From positions 1 to 42,731 of the forward strand of contig JAMCUN010000023.1 in assembly GCA_023381415.1 (NCBI GenBank): 42,731 nucleotides of DNA, written 5' to 3'. Origin of the DNA: Thermoplasmatota archaeon. Its GTDB lineage: Archaea; Thermoplasmatota; Thermoplasmata; Thermoplasmatales; GCA-001856825. Under the pieces are notes generated by a model. That model was not told the DNA's origin and did not search any database. It was given only the letters and a program-made list of their open reading frames with translations. Made by a program: the position numbers and the translations under genes. Positions 16,530-26,160 of the stretch are shown piece after piece (position 1 is the first letter of the stretch; the number at the start of each line of letters is the position of its first letter).

Positions 16530-16700
16530 TTAAAACCTATTGTTTTTAGACTTCAATCCAAGTTCTAAGCCCATTGTTTCTTCGATATTTCCAATGAGAT
16601 AACAGGTTAACTGAATGTTTAGCATTAATGCTTTAAGCTCATCGACGGAAGCTTTTCGTGTTCTCAGTGCAGCAAAGATATTAAGTAAATCAGCACCCCA
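16530..16700 (-). pseudogene. probable out-of-frame C-terminal tail of the membrane protein
   Basis: Overlapping and following the stop at 16664, another minus frame reads ADLLNIFAALRTRKASVDEL, then KALMLNIQLTCYLIGNIEET and a Lys-rich end, stopping at TAA 16530-16532. It has no initiation codon near its beginning but looks like ordinary amphipathic-helix protein. The simplest reading is a one-base indel near 16685-16700 that separated this tail from the upstream membrane protein. The absence of any ribosome site argues against an independent gene. Confidence 0.4.
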
Positions 16701-17101
16701 GTAAGTACGTAGATAGAGCCGATTCCAAGATAGATAAGTGTCATTATCAGTTGTTGCTTGTTAATGTATTTGGCATCTTCATAGCTCAAAGATCTTTGAT
16801 AATGTACCTTCAATTCCTTTTGATATCCGTGTGCTCCGAAGTCATAGAAGGCTCCAAAGAAAATTACTGCAGCGGAGGAAATAAAGAGTATGTCAGGACT
16901 AATGACAAAAAATTTTGATATTCCGAAAAATAACGAATAGACCCCTATCCCCATAAGTAACATTCCCATTATTGCTAGTGGAGGCCACGAATAAGCCCAT
17001 CTTGCCCTTTTTACTGCCTCCTTTACTGTCTCATTGGTGGTCCTAAAAATGCCATTTTGACCTTCGGATCTATTTCCGCTCAGAATGTGATTAGTTCTCA
17101 T
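16664..17101 (-). CDS. four-helix membrane protein downstream of the peptide transporter
   Basis: A 145-aa integral membrane protein: a polar N-terminus (1-33), a helix pair (about 37-60 and 66-88), a polar charged loop (about 92-115, ELKVHYQRSLSYEDAKYINK) and a last helix (about 118-143). Its ATG overlaps the end of the fused ABC ATPase gene by 11 bp, so it is co-transcribed and probably coupled. Function unknown; it could modulate the transporter. The present stop (16664-16666) comes right at the end of the last helix, while the +1-type alternative frame continues with a convincing soluble tail to TAA at 16530, so the native protein may be about 45 aa longer. Confidence 0.6.
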   Translation of the reverse strand: MRTNHILSGNRSEGQNGIFRTTNETVKEAVKRARWAYSWPPLAIMGMLLMGIGVYSLFFGISKFFVISPDILFISSAAVIFFGAFYDFGAHGYQKELKVHYQRSLSYEDAKYINKQQLIMTLIYLGIGSIYVLTGVLIYLISLLH

Positions 17102-19328
17102 TTATTTTTTCATGAATCTTCCTAAGTTCTTCCTGTGAGAAATGACAAAGGTACCAGTGGCCATTTCCAAGATCCTTTCTCGTCGGCGGTACGTCTTTAC
17201 ATTCCTCTTGTGCATATATGCACCTCTTGGAGAATCTGCATCCCTTGGGAACATTAACAGCGTTGCCTATTTCCCCTATTATTTCAACCTCAGTAGGATC
17301 CCAGTCAGGACTGGGTTTTGGAACTGCCTTAAGCAATGCCTTTGTATAAGGATGGCCCGGATTCTTTATAACGTCTTCAGTGTTTCCTGTCTCCATTCCT
17401 ACGCCAAGATACATGACCATCAGCCTGTCGCAGACATATCTCGCAGATGCAAGGTCGTGAGTAATATAGAGCACGGAAATGCCAAGGTTTCTTCTCATAT
17501 CGAGTATCAGGTTCATGAACCCTGCCCTGAGAGAAACGTCGAGCATAGATATCGGCTCGTCCATAATTATGAATTCTGGCCTCAAGACGAGGGATCTAGC
17601 GGCAGTGACTCTTTGTCTTTCTCCTCCAGAAAGCTCATGCGAAAACCGTTCAAAGAAATTCTCAGGTGGAGATAAACGAACAGTTGATAAGGCATTGGAT
17701 ACCATGTCTCTTGCCTCAAGAGGGTCCCTCGTAACCCTGTAAGCTATTATGGGCTCACTTACCACGTCATATACAGACATTTTTGGATCGATAGAATCAT
17801 ATGGATCCTGGAATATTACTTGTGTCAATCTCCGAAACGCTCTCATCTCATTACTCTTTTCTTTGACGGACGTTACTTCTATCCATCCATAGTCTATCTT
17901 ATCCTTCGTTCCGTTTCCGATAAATGTTCTATCAACTCTCGTTCCGGAACCATCCGAGTTCGCGTGGCCATCCCCTTGGACTTTCAGTGGAAAGTAGGTA
18001 ACTTTTCCTGAGGTTGGTTCCAACAATTTGACTACAACCCTTCCAAGAGTTGTCTTACCTGATCCGCTCTCACCTATTACTCCGAAAATTTCTCTTCTGC
18101 GTATCTCAAGATTAAGGTCATCCACGGCCCTAACAAATTTTGAGCCTTCTTCCCTTGAAAACAGTGAACCGGCAGCGCTAGCTCGAAGAGTAAAATATTC
18201 TTTCAGATCCTCTATCTTCAGGATGACATCGTCTTGATCTATTTCAACTACTGGAAGTTCTTCCCCATCGGTGTCAGCTTGATTGGCCATAAGCTTCTCT
18301 GCAAAATGGCACCGACTAAATCTTCCCGGTATAACCTCCCTGAGCTGAGGCTCTTCCTCTCTGCATTTCTCTTCTGCAAATTCACACCTTTCCGCAAACA
18401 GGCATCCTTTCCTTTCTATGTAGGCTGATGGAGGCTCCCCTGGAATTCCCTTCATAACCTTTCTAGCCTTTTCCAGGGAGGGATAGCTCTTGATCAGGGC
18501 CAGAGTATAAGGGTTCAGAGGTTTCAAATAAACATCCCAGGTATTCCCAATCTCCATTATCCTGCCTGAATATAGTACAGCAATTCTTTCCGCCAGTTGG
18601 GATACAACTCCAATGTCGTGAGATATCACGATCATTGCTCTTTCAGATTTGTTCTTGATTTTCTTCAGTTCCTGGATAATCTTTGCTTGTATTACCACAT
18701 CCAATCCTGTTGTAGGTTCGTCAGCAATCACCACTGAAGGGGAAAGTGCAAGAGCCATTGCAAGGACAGCTCTCTGCTTCATGCCTCCGCTGAGTTCGTG
18801 TGGGAATGCTTTCAGGACGCTCTTATTAAGCCCCGCTTCTTCAAGCACCTCAACTATCCGCTTATCTATCTCCTGTTCATTCATAGTGGTGTGTATTTTG
18901 AAAACTTCTTTGATCTGCTTCTCAATGGTGTAGGCTGGATTGAATGCGTTCATAGAACCTTGAAAGACCATAGACGCTTCCTTCCATCTTATGTTTATCA
19001 GTTTTTCTTGCAGAATCTTACGTTCTCTTCTTGAAAGTTTCCTGAAGTTCTCCCCTGATCCTTTGGAGTCTGCTACTACTTCGTTGTTCAGTCTAACCTC
19101 TCCTGTCACTTCCCCGTTCTCGGCCACGAGCCCCATTATCGCAGTGGCAAGACTTGTCTTTCCGCAGCCGCTTTCACCGATGACTCCAAGAGTTTCTCCC
19201 GGATATATGTCTAGGTTAACCTCCTCTAGGGCAGTTAGCTTACCGTCATAAGTTTTAAACTTGATGCCGAAATTCCTGAATGAAACCAAGGGTACCCTTT
19301 CGCCGTTATGCATATGATCTGTCATCAA
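17091..19328 (-). CDS. fused peptide ABC transporter ATPase (DppD-DppF type)
   Basis: A 745-aa protein containing two complete oligopeptide-type ABC ATPases in one chain. Domain 1: Walker A GESGCGKT (51-58), signature LSGGMKQR, Walker B VVIADEPTTGLD, then an OppD-type C-terminal segment with Cys in GCLFAERCEFAEEKC and SRCHF. A linker (about 345-375) leads to domain 2: Walker A near 419-426 (GESGSGKT), signature LSGGERQR, Walker B FIIMDEPISMLD and a second Cys-containing OppF-type tail (GCRFSKRCIYAQEEC, YLCHF). In most organisms these are separate subunits forming a heterodimer; the fusion fixes 1:1 stoichiometry. It starts 1 bp after the permease gene. Confidence 0.93.
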   Translation of the reverse strand: MMTDHMHNGERVPLVSFRNFGIKFKTYDGKLTALEEVNLDIYPGETLGVIGESGCGKTSLATAIMGLVAENGEVTGEVRLNNEVVADSKGSGENFRKLSRRERKILQEKLINIRWKEASMVFQGSMNAFNPAYTIEKQIKEVFKIHTTMNEQEIDKRIVEVLEEAGLNKSVLKAFPHELSGGMKQRAVLAMALALSPSVVIADEPTTGLDVVIQAKIIQELKKIKNKSERAMIVISHDIGVVSQLAERIAVLYSGRIMEIGNTWDVYLKPLNPYTLALIKSYPSLEKARKVMKGIPGEPPSAYIERKGCLFAERCEFAEEKCREEEPQLREVIPGRFSRCHFAEKLMANQADTDGEELPVVEIDQDDVILKIEDLKEYFTLRASAAGSLFSREEGSKFVRAVDDLNLEIRRREIFGVIGESGSGKTTLGRVVVKLLEPTSGKVTYFPLKVQGDGHANSDGSGTRVDRTFIGNGTKDKIDYGWIEVTSVKEKSNEMRAFRRLTQVIFQDPYDSIDPKMSVYDVVSEPIIAYRVTRDPLEARDMVSNALSTVRLSPPENFFERFSHELSGGERQRVTAARSLVLRPEFIIMDEPISMLDVSLRAGFMNLILDMRRNLGISVLYITHDLASARYVCDRLMVMYLGVGMETGNTEDVIKNPGHPYTKALLKAVPKPSPDWDPTEVEIIGEIGNAVNVPKGCRFSKRCIYAQEECKDVPPTRKDLGNGHWYLCHFSQEELRKIHEKINEN

Positions 19329-19329
19329 A

Positions 19330-21624
19330 CTAACGCCTCCTTAACCTAGGATTGACCACTTCATCTATTCCCCTGGAAACAAATATAAATGCGGTGACAA
19401 AAAGTGTCAGGGCAATCGTAGGGGGAAGTACCCACCACCAGGCTGTTGCTGCAATGTAGAAGTTTTCCTCAAAAGGATTTAGCATAGCACCCCATGTCAT
19501 TATAGTCAGAGGAACAAGGCCCAGGAACTGAAGAGTCGAAATTGAACCAACGGCTCCGCTGACATTGCCTGCCGTAAGGTAAGCAAGGACTGGCAAAATA
19601 TTCGGCATCAAGTTTAAAACTACGATCTGTCCAGTCTTTGCGCCGGAAACCTTGGCTGCATCAATAAAGGTCCTCTGCTTGACGCTCCTAATTATTCCTA
19701 GAATCGTGAAAGTAATAAACGGCCATAACGTCACGCTTAGTATCCAGATGACGTTTACAAGGGAAGGTTTGATTACAGAAACTAATGCAATTTCTAGCGG
19801 AAGGAACGGTATCAAGAAGTATGCAAGTACCAGGGTATCTGCTGCAGTGGAAATGAAACCTCTGTAGTATCCTATCAACACTCCGAAGGCCAAGGCAATA
19901 GCTATTCCTATTATTCCTACGACAATTCCAACTTCCCAATCTGTTGGGAAGCTAGCTATGAACTGGCTCCAGACGTCATTTCCAGCACTGTTGGTTCCTA
20001 GCAGAAATACCCCTCCGCTGGCCGAATGAAGAGTCGGCGGAATAGGATTGATGTCCTTTCCATCGGATGAATATACGTAAAGATAGCCATTTGTGGACCT
20101 GAAGGTTATTACCTCTGACTCGGTTGCCGAATCGTACACCAGATTTGGCACAGATATCTGCTCTGAAGCTGATTTTGGCACCAGTCCCCAGGTGAACGGG
20201 TTTGGGCCCAGAGTCACCATCAACGAATAAACAGCACCTTTCGAGCTGGAAATGATGAACGTATTTGCAGCTGGGTCATAGATTGGATCCCTATTGTAGA
20301 TTCCATATATGGAAGGAAGCGTAACTGTTCCTGCCAATTTATTGGGTCCACTCATTAAGTAAGCTTTGTCCTTGACAATTGTCATTACTGTAGGAAAGAC
20401 ACCTATTTCAGAGGTTGAAGATATGGCGCTCATATCTGGAGATGTCGCGTTAAGCAACGAAACAGGAGATCCGTCGGTTGCATTGATGGCATACAATTTG
20501 CTTGAGGTGGTATTGTTTGCCGCAGCCAGTATGAAATTCGAGCTAGAGGTCCTCTTTTGGAAACTGTACGGTATGTACATGTTTCCCGTGAAACTCATCC
20601 CACTTACGTTTGTCTTCCAAGCCTCCGTACCGTTCATGTGGAAGGCAATGATCTGGCTTGCCGAGGTAACAATTACGAGCTGAGATGTAGAATAGGTGAA
20701 AAATGACCCATACACCTGTATACCTGTCGGCTGGGTAGAGAAGGGTAGTTCTCGCTGCCATTGAACCGTTAGTCCGTCATCCATTAGCTCAGTAAGGAAG
20801 TAACTAGAGTTGGTTGTGCTCTGGGTAACTGCAAAAATGCGCCCTATGTTCGTATTAGGGCCATACGGGCTTGAGGATGCGCTATAAAAAGGAATAAAAG
20901 TGAAGCTACCTTGGTTATTTGGGATAGAACTGCTGATTGGCATTAGGACTAGCCTGGAATTCGGGAGTACAGTGCTTTCGTAACCAACTGCTTGGGGAGG
21001 AATGACCTGGCCATTTGAATTGACTTCTGTAATTTTTGTGAGATTTATGTATCCGTCCGCGGTAGCAGTTAGGATATAGTTTGAGTAAGAATCGGCATAA
21101 GTGATTTCATTGATGGATTGAACAAGTGTAAACACAGACATTCCCATTGGATTGGATTCATTGATGCTACCATTTGTTACTGAGTAGATTCTTCCAGTCG
21201 AATTGATTAATCCTGTACGTAAACTGAGGGCTGTTATCTTTCCATTTGCATTGATTGTATACACATAATTGCTTCCCCCAACCGAGGCAGAAGATGCATA
21301 TGAAGTGATATTGCTTTGGATACCTCCAGTGAAGTTCCCCACAAATCCGGATACCGACAACTCTGGTACTGTAGTATCTATAGCAGGTGCAATGTAAACT
21401 GCAGGATCTTTGTGAAACGTAAGAACAGGAGAAGCTATAGTGACCACGACAAAAAACAAGAGGATGTAAAACCCAATCTTTCCGTATGGATTACTGTAGA
21501 AAATCTTCCAGGTCTTCTTAAATCTGTACGACTGGAACGACAATCTCCTCCGTCTCATTTCCCTCATACGCTGTTTTTCGTCCTGGGAACCCTTACCATT
21601 GGATTTCTCATCGTAGTTTGTCAT
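19330..21624 (-). CDS. DppC-type peptide permease with large extracytoplasmic propeller-like domain
   Basis: A 764-aa permease of a peptide/nickel-type ABC importer. A basic cytoplasmic N-terminus leads into the first helix (about 47-68). Then comes an extracytoplasmic region of about 470 residues, followed by five helices (about 550-755) containing the EAA-type coupling loop (AAKVSGAKTGQIVVLNLMPN). Ordinary DppC is about 300 aa. The insert lies in the usual periplasmic loop after helix 1 and shows about six repeats of a PQQ/quinoprotein or WD-like propeller strand pattern (YVYTINANGKITALSLRTG, YILTATADGYINLTKI, IIAFHMNGTEAW, GYLYVYSSDGK), many sequons and no Cys. It may bind peptide or dock the binding protein outside. 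It lies 2 bp after dppB. Confidence 0.85.
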   Translation of the reverse strand: MTNYDEKSNGKGSQDEKQRMREMRRRRLSFQSYRFKKTWKIFYSNPYGKIGFYILLFFVVVTIASPVLTFHKDPAVYIAPAIDTTVPELSVSGFVGNFTGGIQSNITSYASSASVGGSNYVYTINANGKITALSLRTGLINSTGRIYSVTNGSINESNPMGMSVFTLVQSINEITYADSYSNYILTATADGYINLTKITEVNSNGQVIPPQAVGYESTVLPNSRLVLMPISSSIPNNQGSFTFIPFYSASSSPYGPNTNIGRIFAVTQSTTNSSYFLTELMDDGLTVQWQRELPFSTQPTGIQVYGSFFTYSTSQLVIVTSASQIIAFHMNGTEAWKTNVSGMSFTGNMYIPYSFQKRTSSSNFILAAANNTTSSKLYAINATDGSPVSLLNATSPDMSAISSTSEIGVFPTVMTIVKDKAYLMSGPNKLAGTVTLPSIYGIYNRDPIYDPAANTFIISSSKGAVYSLMVTLGPNPFTWGLVPKSASEQISVPNLVYDSATESEVITFRSTNGYLYVYSSDGKDINPIPPTLHSASGGVFLLGTNSAGNDVWSQFIASFPTDWEVGIVVGIIGIAIALAFGVLIGYYRGFISTAADTLVLAYFLIPFLPLEIALVSVIKPSLVNVIWILSVTLWPFITFTILGIIRSVKQRTFIDAAKVSGAKTGQIVVLNLMPNILPVLAYLTAGNVSGAVGSISTLQFLGLVPLTIMTWGAMLNPFEENFYIAATAWWWVLPPTIALTLFVTAFIFVSRGIDEVVNPRLRRR

Positions 21625-21626
21625 CT

Positions 21627-22601
21627 TTATAACCTTATCCTTGGATCAAGCCATGCGTGGATAAAATCAACTGACATGTAGGTCAATATTGTTACAAGAG
21701 AGATTAGGAATAGAGCCCCTTCAGAAAGTGTATAATCAAGAGTCAGCGTTGCTTGATATAGAAGATGCCCAATACCTGGATATGAGAATATGTCTTCAAC
21801 TATGACAGCACCGCTCATCAAAAGTGCAAACTCCAGGGCCATTCTAGTACTTACAGGAATCATTGCGTTACGTGCGGAGTGGTGAAACATGACGTTTCCT
21901 TCAGATACCCCTTTCGCCCTAGCTGTTGTTATGTAATCTTCTCCTAATACCCCTACCATCGCGGCTCTGGTCGTAAGTAAGTGGGCCGCGCCTTCGATAA
22001 CAATAAGAGAAGTCACAGGGAGAAACAGGTAATATGCAAGTTTTAGGGGGTCTGTCCATAACCAGTACAATTTCATCTGAAGTTCGCTGATAGGAAATAT
22101 GGGCCTGAGGGCGGTAAAGTATATGACAAGCCAAATGGCGAGGACGAAGAATGGTATTGCGTTTAGGACATTAGCGGTTCCTAGGAGTCCTGCTTCCTTC
22201 TTTGTCTGTCTTACCCATGAAGTCAAGACTCCCAGCGGTATTCCAATGGCGAAGGAGAGGACTGCTGCAGTGCCGAACAACAAAAACGTGTAGGGTAGTG
22301 CTCCTTCTATTATGTTCCATACTGGAATTCCCTCAAAATAATCGTATCCAAAGTTAAAAGTAAACATGTCTTTCATATAAATATAAAAATTAACCGGATT
22401 CCACTTACCGCCCGCAAGACCGAGCTGCGTTTCAATCTGTAGCAGTTTTTGGGAAGAAGCGCCGTGAGTCTTAGCCCCAAATAGTATCAGTTCTGCAGGG
22501 TTTCCAGGCATCAATCGAAAGACGACATAAAGAATAACTGCAATCAGTATAGCTAAAACAACGGTTTGGATCACCTTGCGTGCAATTACGTAGGGATTCA
22601 T
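21627..22601 (-). CDS. DppB-type peptide ABC permease
   Basis: A 324-aa integral membrane permease of the peptide/nickel family. Helix 1 is followed by the typical RLMPGNPAE motif, an extracytoplasmic loop and five more helices; the coupling loop TTARAKGVSEGNVMFHHSARN is present at about 215-235. ATG 22601 is preferred over the in-frame ATG 22652 because a TATA element (22621-22633) lies 26 nt upstream and MNPYVIARK is a typical start. It is the first gene of the permease-permease-ATPase-membrane protein operon. Confidence 0.93.
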   Translation of the reverse strand: MNPYVIARKVIQTVVLAILIAVILYVVFRLMPGNPAELILFGAKTHGASSQKLLQIETQLGLAGGKWNPVNFYIYMKDMFTFNFGYDYFEGIPVWNIIEGALPYTFLLFGTAAVLSFAIGIPLGVLTSWVRQTKKEAGLLGTANVLNAIPFFVLAIWLVIYFTALRPIFPISELQMKLYWLWTDPLKLAYYLFLPVTSLIVIEGAAHLLTTRAAMVGVLGEDYITTARAKGVSEGNVMFHHSARNAMIPVSTRMALEFALLMSGAVIVEDIFSYPGIGHLLYQATLTLDYTLSEGALFLISLVTILTYMSVDFIHAWLDPRIRL

Positions 22602-22910
22602 TTGGAAATCAAAACCAAATTGGATATTAATCTTTTCTGAAGGACAGACCAATAATAGGCCTGATTTTAAACCATGGTGGGCGGTCAGGAATCAAATCTT
22701 TAGACCCCCATGATTTTAACTTGATATTTTATAAGGTTTGATGGTTTGCTAAATAGAGGCATATGCTTGTTAGCTTTCAGCAAGTTGACGCAAAAACCAG
22801 AGCATTTGCAATTCGTTCCTGACAATTCCAATGACCTTTATTTTGATGCCTTCTCGCGAGACCTCCCCTGTTGATTGCCGTCTGCCTTCGATTCCCTACT
22901 CATTTCGAAA
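22602..22910. other. 308-bp gap between dppB and tricorn
   Basis: It holds the dppB promoter (TATA 22621-22633). On the minus strand 22770-22903 there is a reading frame right after tricorn that needs a one-base correction at an A-rich stretch (22838-22845) to give a 44-aa product. Nothing else was recognised. No RNA gene or strong hairpin was seen. Confidence 0.4.
22621..22633 (-). promoter_or_regulatory. TATA element of the dppB operon
   Basis: Minus-strand AGATTAATATCCA is centred 26 nt before ATG 22601, so the permease/ATPase genes have a promoter independent of tricorn. Confidence 0.5.
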
Positions 22911-25900
22911 TTAAGGTTGCTCCTGGAAGGAAACCTTGCTGTCGTATTCCTTAAGTAGGTCTATTGCTACTTTGATACCTTTTTCGAGTTGCGAATCTCT
23001 TCCCTCTTGCCAATCGTCTGGAGTATTTTCCACCTCAATAGTTGGCTCAGCTCCGTAATTTTCTAGGTTGAAACCGACGTCTTTAAACCAAAATGCAAAT
23101 TCCGGCTGCGTAACTATTGTTCCATCTGTCAAAGGATGCCTGGGGCTAATGCCAATTACTCCTCCCCAAGTTCTAACACCTATTACAGGGCCGAGATTCA
23201 GCAGTCTAAAAGAATGCGTGAAAATGTCGCCATCCGATCCCGCATTTTCGTCGACTAATTCAACCATAGGGCCATTTAACGAATAAACAGGATATGGCTG
23301 CTTACTTCCTCTTCGTGGAATGTCATATCCTATCCTTTTCTTTGAAAGCTTTTCAAGTAAAAGCTGGGACACGAATCCGCCACCATTATACCTCACGTCT
23401 ACGATAAGGGCATCTCTCCCGGATTCTACTGGAAAGAGCCTTGCAAACTCAGAAAATCCCACAGCTCCCATATCAGGAATGTGAATATACCCAACCCTCT
23501 CATTTGTCCTCTTGTGAACCAATTCCCTATTTTGTTCTACCCATTCTCTGTATCTCAGTCTCTTTTCGTCAGGGATCGTATGGATATAAGATGTGATAAT
23601 CTTCCCCTTCCGTTCTACCTCAAGCCTAACTATGTTATCCGTAAAATTGATCAGAGCTTCCTCAATGGTGTATCTCTCATTCAGTGGCCTGGAATTGACT
23701 GATAACAGTTTGTCTCCTATTCTTAGAGTCTCAGAAGCGAGGAAAGCCGGTGATTTTTCGCCATAATTTGATAAATTTGCCTCTAGAATGTGTTTTATGT
23801 AATAACTTCCTGCTGAGAACTCAAGGTCCAATCCTAGTTTGCCAGAAAAAATCGGCTTTGTGTCCGACAATTCTCCTCCTATTTCGTATGAATGAGAAGT
23901 TCCGAATTCTCCTTGGAATTCTCTTAGAATATCTGACAACTCGTACCTTGATGATACCAAATCAATAAAATTGTCATATTTGGAGAACGCATCCTTGTAT
24001 TTCTCGTCAAGTTTGCGTTCGTTCCAGTAATTCTCCCTTACCAGTCTCTTTGTTTCAGAGTACATCTGACTCCATTCGTCTTTCAAATTGACCTCAAGCC
24101 TCAATCTCTTGTAATCGAATTTCTCTTTACTGTTGATGCTACTTGCTCCCTTTTCAATTCGTTCAACCTTTATCCTCATCAAATTTGATTCGTTATCGCG
24201 TACAACAGCAATTCTGCCATCGCCGGAAACAACGAAGTCGGACACATTTTCAATAACAACATCTTCCTTTTGAGTTGCTGGATTGTACTTGATAAGTTTT
24301 CCTGTTTTGTGTGTATCCGAAAAAAGGCCAAACTTTGACATTCCTTCTATTGGAAATTCTAGCAAAAGAATTCCGTCCTCACACGCATGAATCTTATCGT
24401 AATCTGAAGGCCTAATCCTAAGGCTTCTCACCTTTTCCTTTAAGCCTCCAATCGGAAATCTATCGCCATTGCCTATATTTTCCTTATTCCTCTTTTCTTG
24501 TTGTCCAATTGGAAGGTTGTCTAACGTCATAACTGCTGAAGGGTCAAGCGGAACTACCATAGGCATAATGGTAGTCTGGAAGGATAGGTCAAACACCACC
24601 TTGTCCCTGCTTGGGTCTAGATTTCTGTTTGAAAGGAAATACAGGAATCTTCCATCATTTGAGAAGGTGGGAGAGAAGTCATCTGATCCGTCTTCCGTAA
24701 TATTATAGCATTTGCCTTCATCAGCTGAATATAGTTTGATTACTTTCGACGGGCCGCTTCCGAAAAAAGACTTTACAGGGTAGGAGTAAGCTACAAACTT
24801 CCCATCACGAGACCAAGCTATATCAGAGATAATGCCTTCGGTGCTTCTATCGATGATTGTAGAGGTCATCTTCTTTTTATTCAATTTTAATAAATAGAGC
24901 TCACCTCTATTGTTTGAAACTGCAATGCTATTTGCTTCTGGGGAAACCTCCAAATTTTCTATTATACCTTTGGAAAATTTAAGCTGAGTCGTGTTCGAGA
25001 GTATCAGGTCCCTGATGTATATATCTTCCCCTCCTTCTTTGTCCGATGCATATATAAGGGTATTTGGAGTGATAATTTTTGTAAATTTCACTCGTTCCTT
25101 TGAGTTTCCCATTTCACTAACGAAGCCGGAATCGAAAGGAGTGGAATAGCCTCTCCCTCTAGTCACAATTGTTATGTTCTTGCCGGTTTCGTCCAGACTG
25201 AAGTGTTCGAGATGCTTGGATGCATCTTCATACTTTAGAGGAACGTTGTCAGACGAAGAGAGTATTCTCACTCGAATCAATTTAGAGTTGTCGGTCTGGG
25301 GGTCGTACAGGTAAATTTCACCCCCCATTTGGAATACTGCTCTATCTCCATCAGATTTAGCATTTCTAACGTAATATTTGTCAAAATTTGTATGCTTCAT
25401 TAGCCCTTTACCTGTTAGATCTACAGAATGTATGTTTCCGGAACCGTTAAGGTCAGTGATGAAATATAACCTGTTGCCAACGTAAAAGGGAGAGGAGACG
25501 TGATGCTTTAGATCTACTATTTTTCTGAAAGCTCCCCCGTGTTTCGAATACCAGATTACTCCCGCCGTTCCTCCCTTATATTTCTTCCAATGTGGAATGT
25601 CCAGGGTATGTCTTCCGAGTGCAATCCCATCTTTGAAATACAAAATATGAGTTGCAGGTCCATACGGCATTTTGGTAAGAGGTCCTCCTGTGGGCTTGAC
25701 TCTGTACAAATGGGTTGTAGCAGTGAAAGGGCTGTAACTGTCTGTAGATACGACCACTTCTCCGTCTGGAGTCCACCCCGCTACATCAGTGTACATCCGC
25801 CTGCTTGTACTCTTTCCACCAAGGTATGTAATTCTCCTAATTTTCCCATCGTCCAGGTTTATCGTATATATATCTGCAAGACTGCCATCAGTACCATATT

Positions 25901-26078
25901 CAACTCTGAACGCAATGAACTTGCCGTCTGGAGAAAACTTGGAATTTGTGACAATGCCTAGTCCTGTAGTCAATCGCACGGCAAGGCATTCTTCTTCATC
26001 CATTAACCACAAGTCATTGTTCCAAACAAATGAAATCTTTTTTCCAAAGATGTCCGGGGACATAAAATAATGATCCAT
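22911..26078 (-). CDS. tri: tricorn protease
   Basis: A 1055-aa cytoplasmic peptidase (MEROPS S41) that cuts proteasome- or import-derived peptides into small fragments, which partner aminopeptidases finish. Domain order follows the Thermoplasma enzyme: two N-terminal beta-propellers (about 1-300 and 310-650, with repeats such as SKFSPDGKFIAFR and IAWSRDGKFVAYS), helical C1, PDZ and C2. The catalytic set is intact: Ser728-His729 in GTSHSYEI, nucleophile Ser948 followed by Asp949 in AGSDGDIF, and Glu1011 in YGAEPTIE, equivalent to Ser745/His746, Ser965/Asp966 and Glu1023 of T. acidophilum. It has its own TATA (26104-26113). The position between peptide-binding protein and permeases points to processing of imported peptides. 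Confidence 0.96.
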   Translation of the reverse strand: MDHYFMSPDIFGKKISFVWNNDLWLMDEEECLAVRLTTGLGIVTNSKFSPDGKFIAFRVEYGTDGSLADIYTINLDDGKIRRITYLGGKSTSRRMYTDVAGWTPDGEVVVSTDSYSPFTATTHLYRVKPTGGPLTKMPYGPATHILYFKDGIALGRHTLDIPHWKKYKGGTAGVIWYSKHGGAFRKIVDLKHHVSSPFYVGNRLYFITDLNGSGNIHSVDLTGKGLMKHTNFDKYYVRNAKSDGDRAVFQMGGEIYLYDPQTDNSKLIRVRILSSSDNVPLKYEDASKHLEHFSLDETGKNITIVTRGRGYSTPFDSGFVSEMGNSKERVKFTKIITPNTLIYASDKEGGEDIYIRDLILSNTTQLKFSKGIIENLEVSPEANSIAVSNNRGELYLLKLNKKKMTSTIIDRSTEGIISDIAWSRDGKFVAYSYPVKSFFGSGPSKVIKLYSADEGKCYNITEDGSDDFSPTFSNDGRFLYFLSNRNLDPSRDKVVFDLSFQTTIMPMVVPLDPSAVMTLDNLPIGQQEKRNKENIGNGDRFPIGGLKEKVRSLRIRPSDYDKIHACEDGILLLEFPIEGMSKFGLFSDTHKTGKLIKYNPATQKEDVVIENVSDFVVSGDGRIAVVRDNESNLMRIKVERIEKGASSINSKEKFDYKRLRLEVNLKDEWSQMYSETKRLVRENYWNERKLDEKYKDAFSKYDNFIDLVSSRYELSDILREFQGEFGTSHSYEIGGELSDTKPIFSGKLGLDLEFSAGSYYIKHILEANLSNYGEKSPAFLASETLRIGDKLLSVNSRPLNERYTIEEALINFTDNIVRLEVERKGKIITSYIHTIPDEKRLRYREWVEQNRELVHKRTNERVGYIHIPDMGAVGFSEFARLFPVESGRDALIVDVRYNGGGFVSQLLLEKLSKKRIGYDIPRRGSKQPYPVYSLNGPMVELVDENAGSDGDIFTHSFRLLNLGPVIGVRTWGGVIGISPRHPLTDGTIVTQPEFAFWFKDVGFNLENYGAEPTIEVENTPDDWQEGRDSQLEKGIKVAIDLLKEYDSKVSFQEQP

Positions 26079-26103
26079 ATGGGTTTACATTACTTAATAT
26101 CAG

Positions 26104-26113
26104 TAATATATTT
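26104..26113 (-). promoter_or_regulatory. TATA element of tricorn
   Basis: Minus-strand AAATATATTA is centred about 30 nt upstream of ATG 26078, implying a leader of only a few bases. Confidence 0.45.
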
Positions 26114-26160
26114 TCTGGTAAATCAAAGCAATAGGCGCAAAAGACGAAAGACAGTCAGAT

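Noticed and set aside
22670-22720. tRNA-like look of GTGGGCGGTCAGGAATC
   Set aside because: No T-loop consensus and no cloverleaf pairing on either strand.
22770-22903. 44-aa frame directly after tricorn on the minus strand
   Set aside because: As written it stops after 21 codons; the longer product needs an inserted base at 22838-22845, so I do not call a gene.
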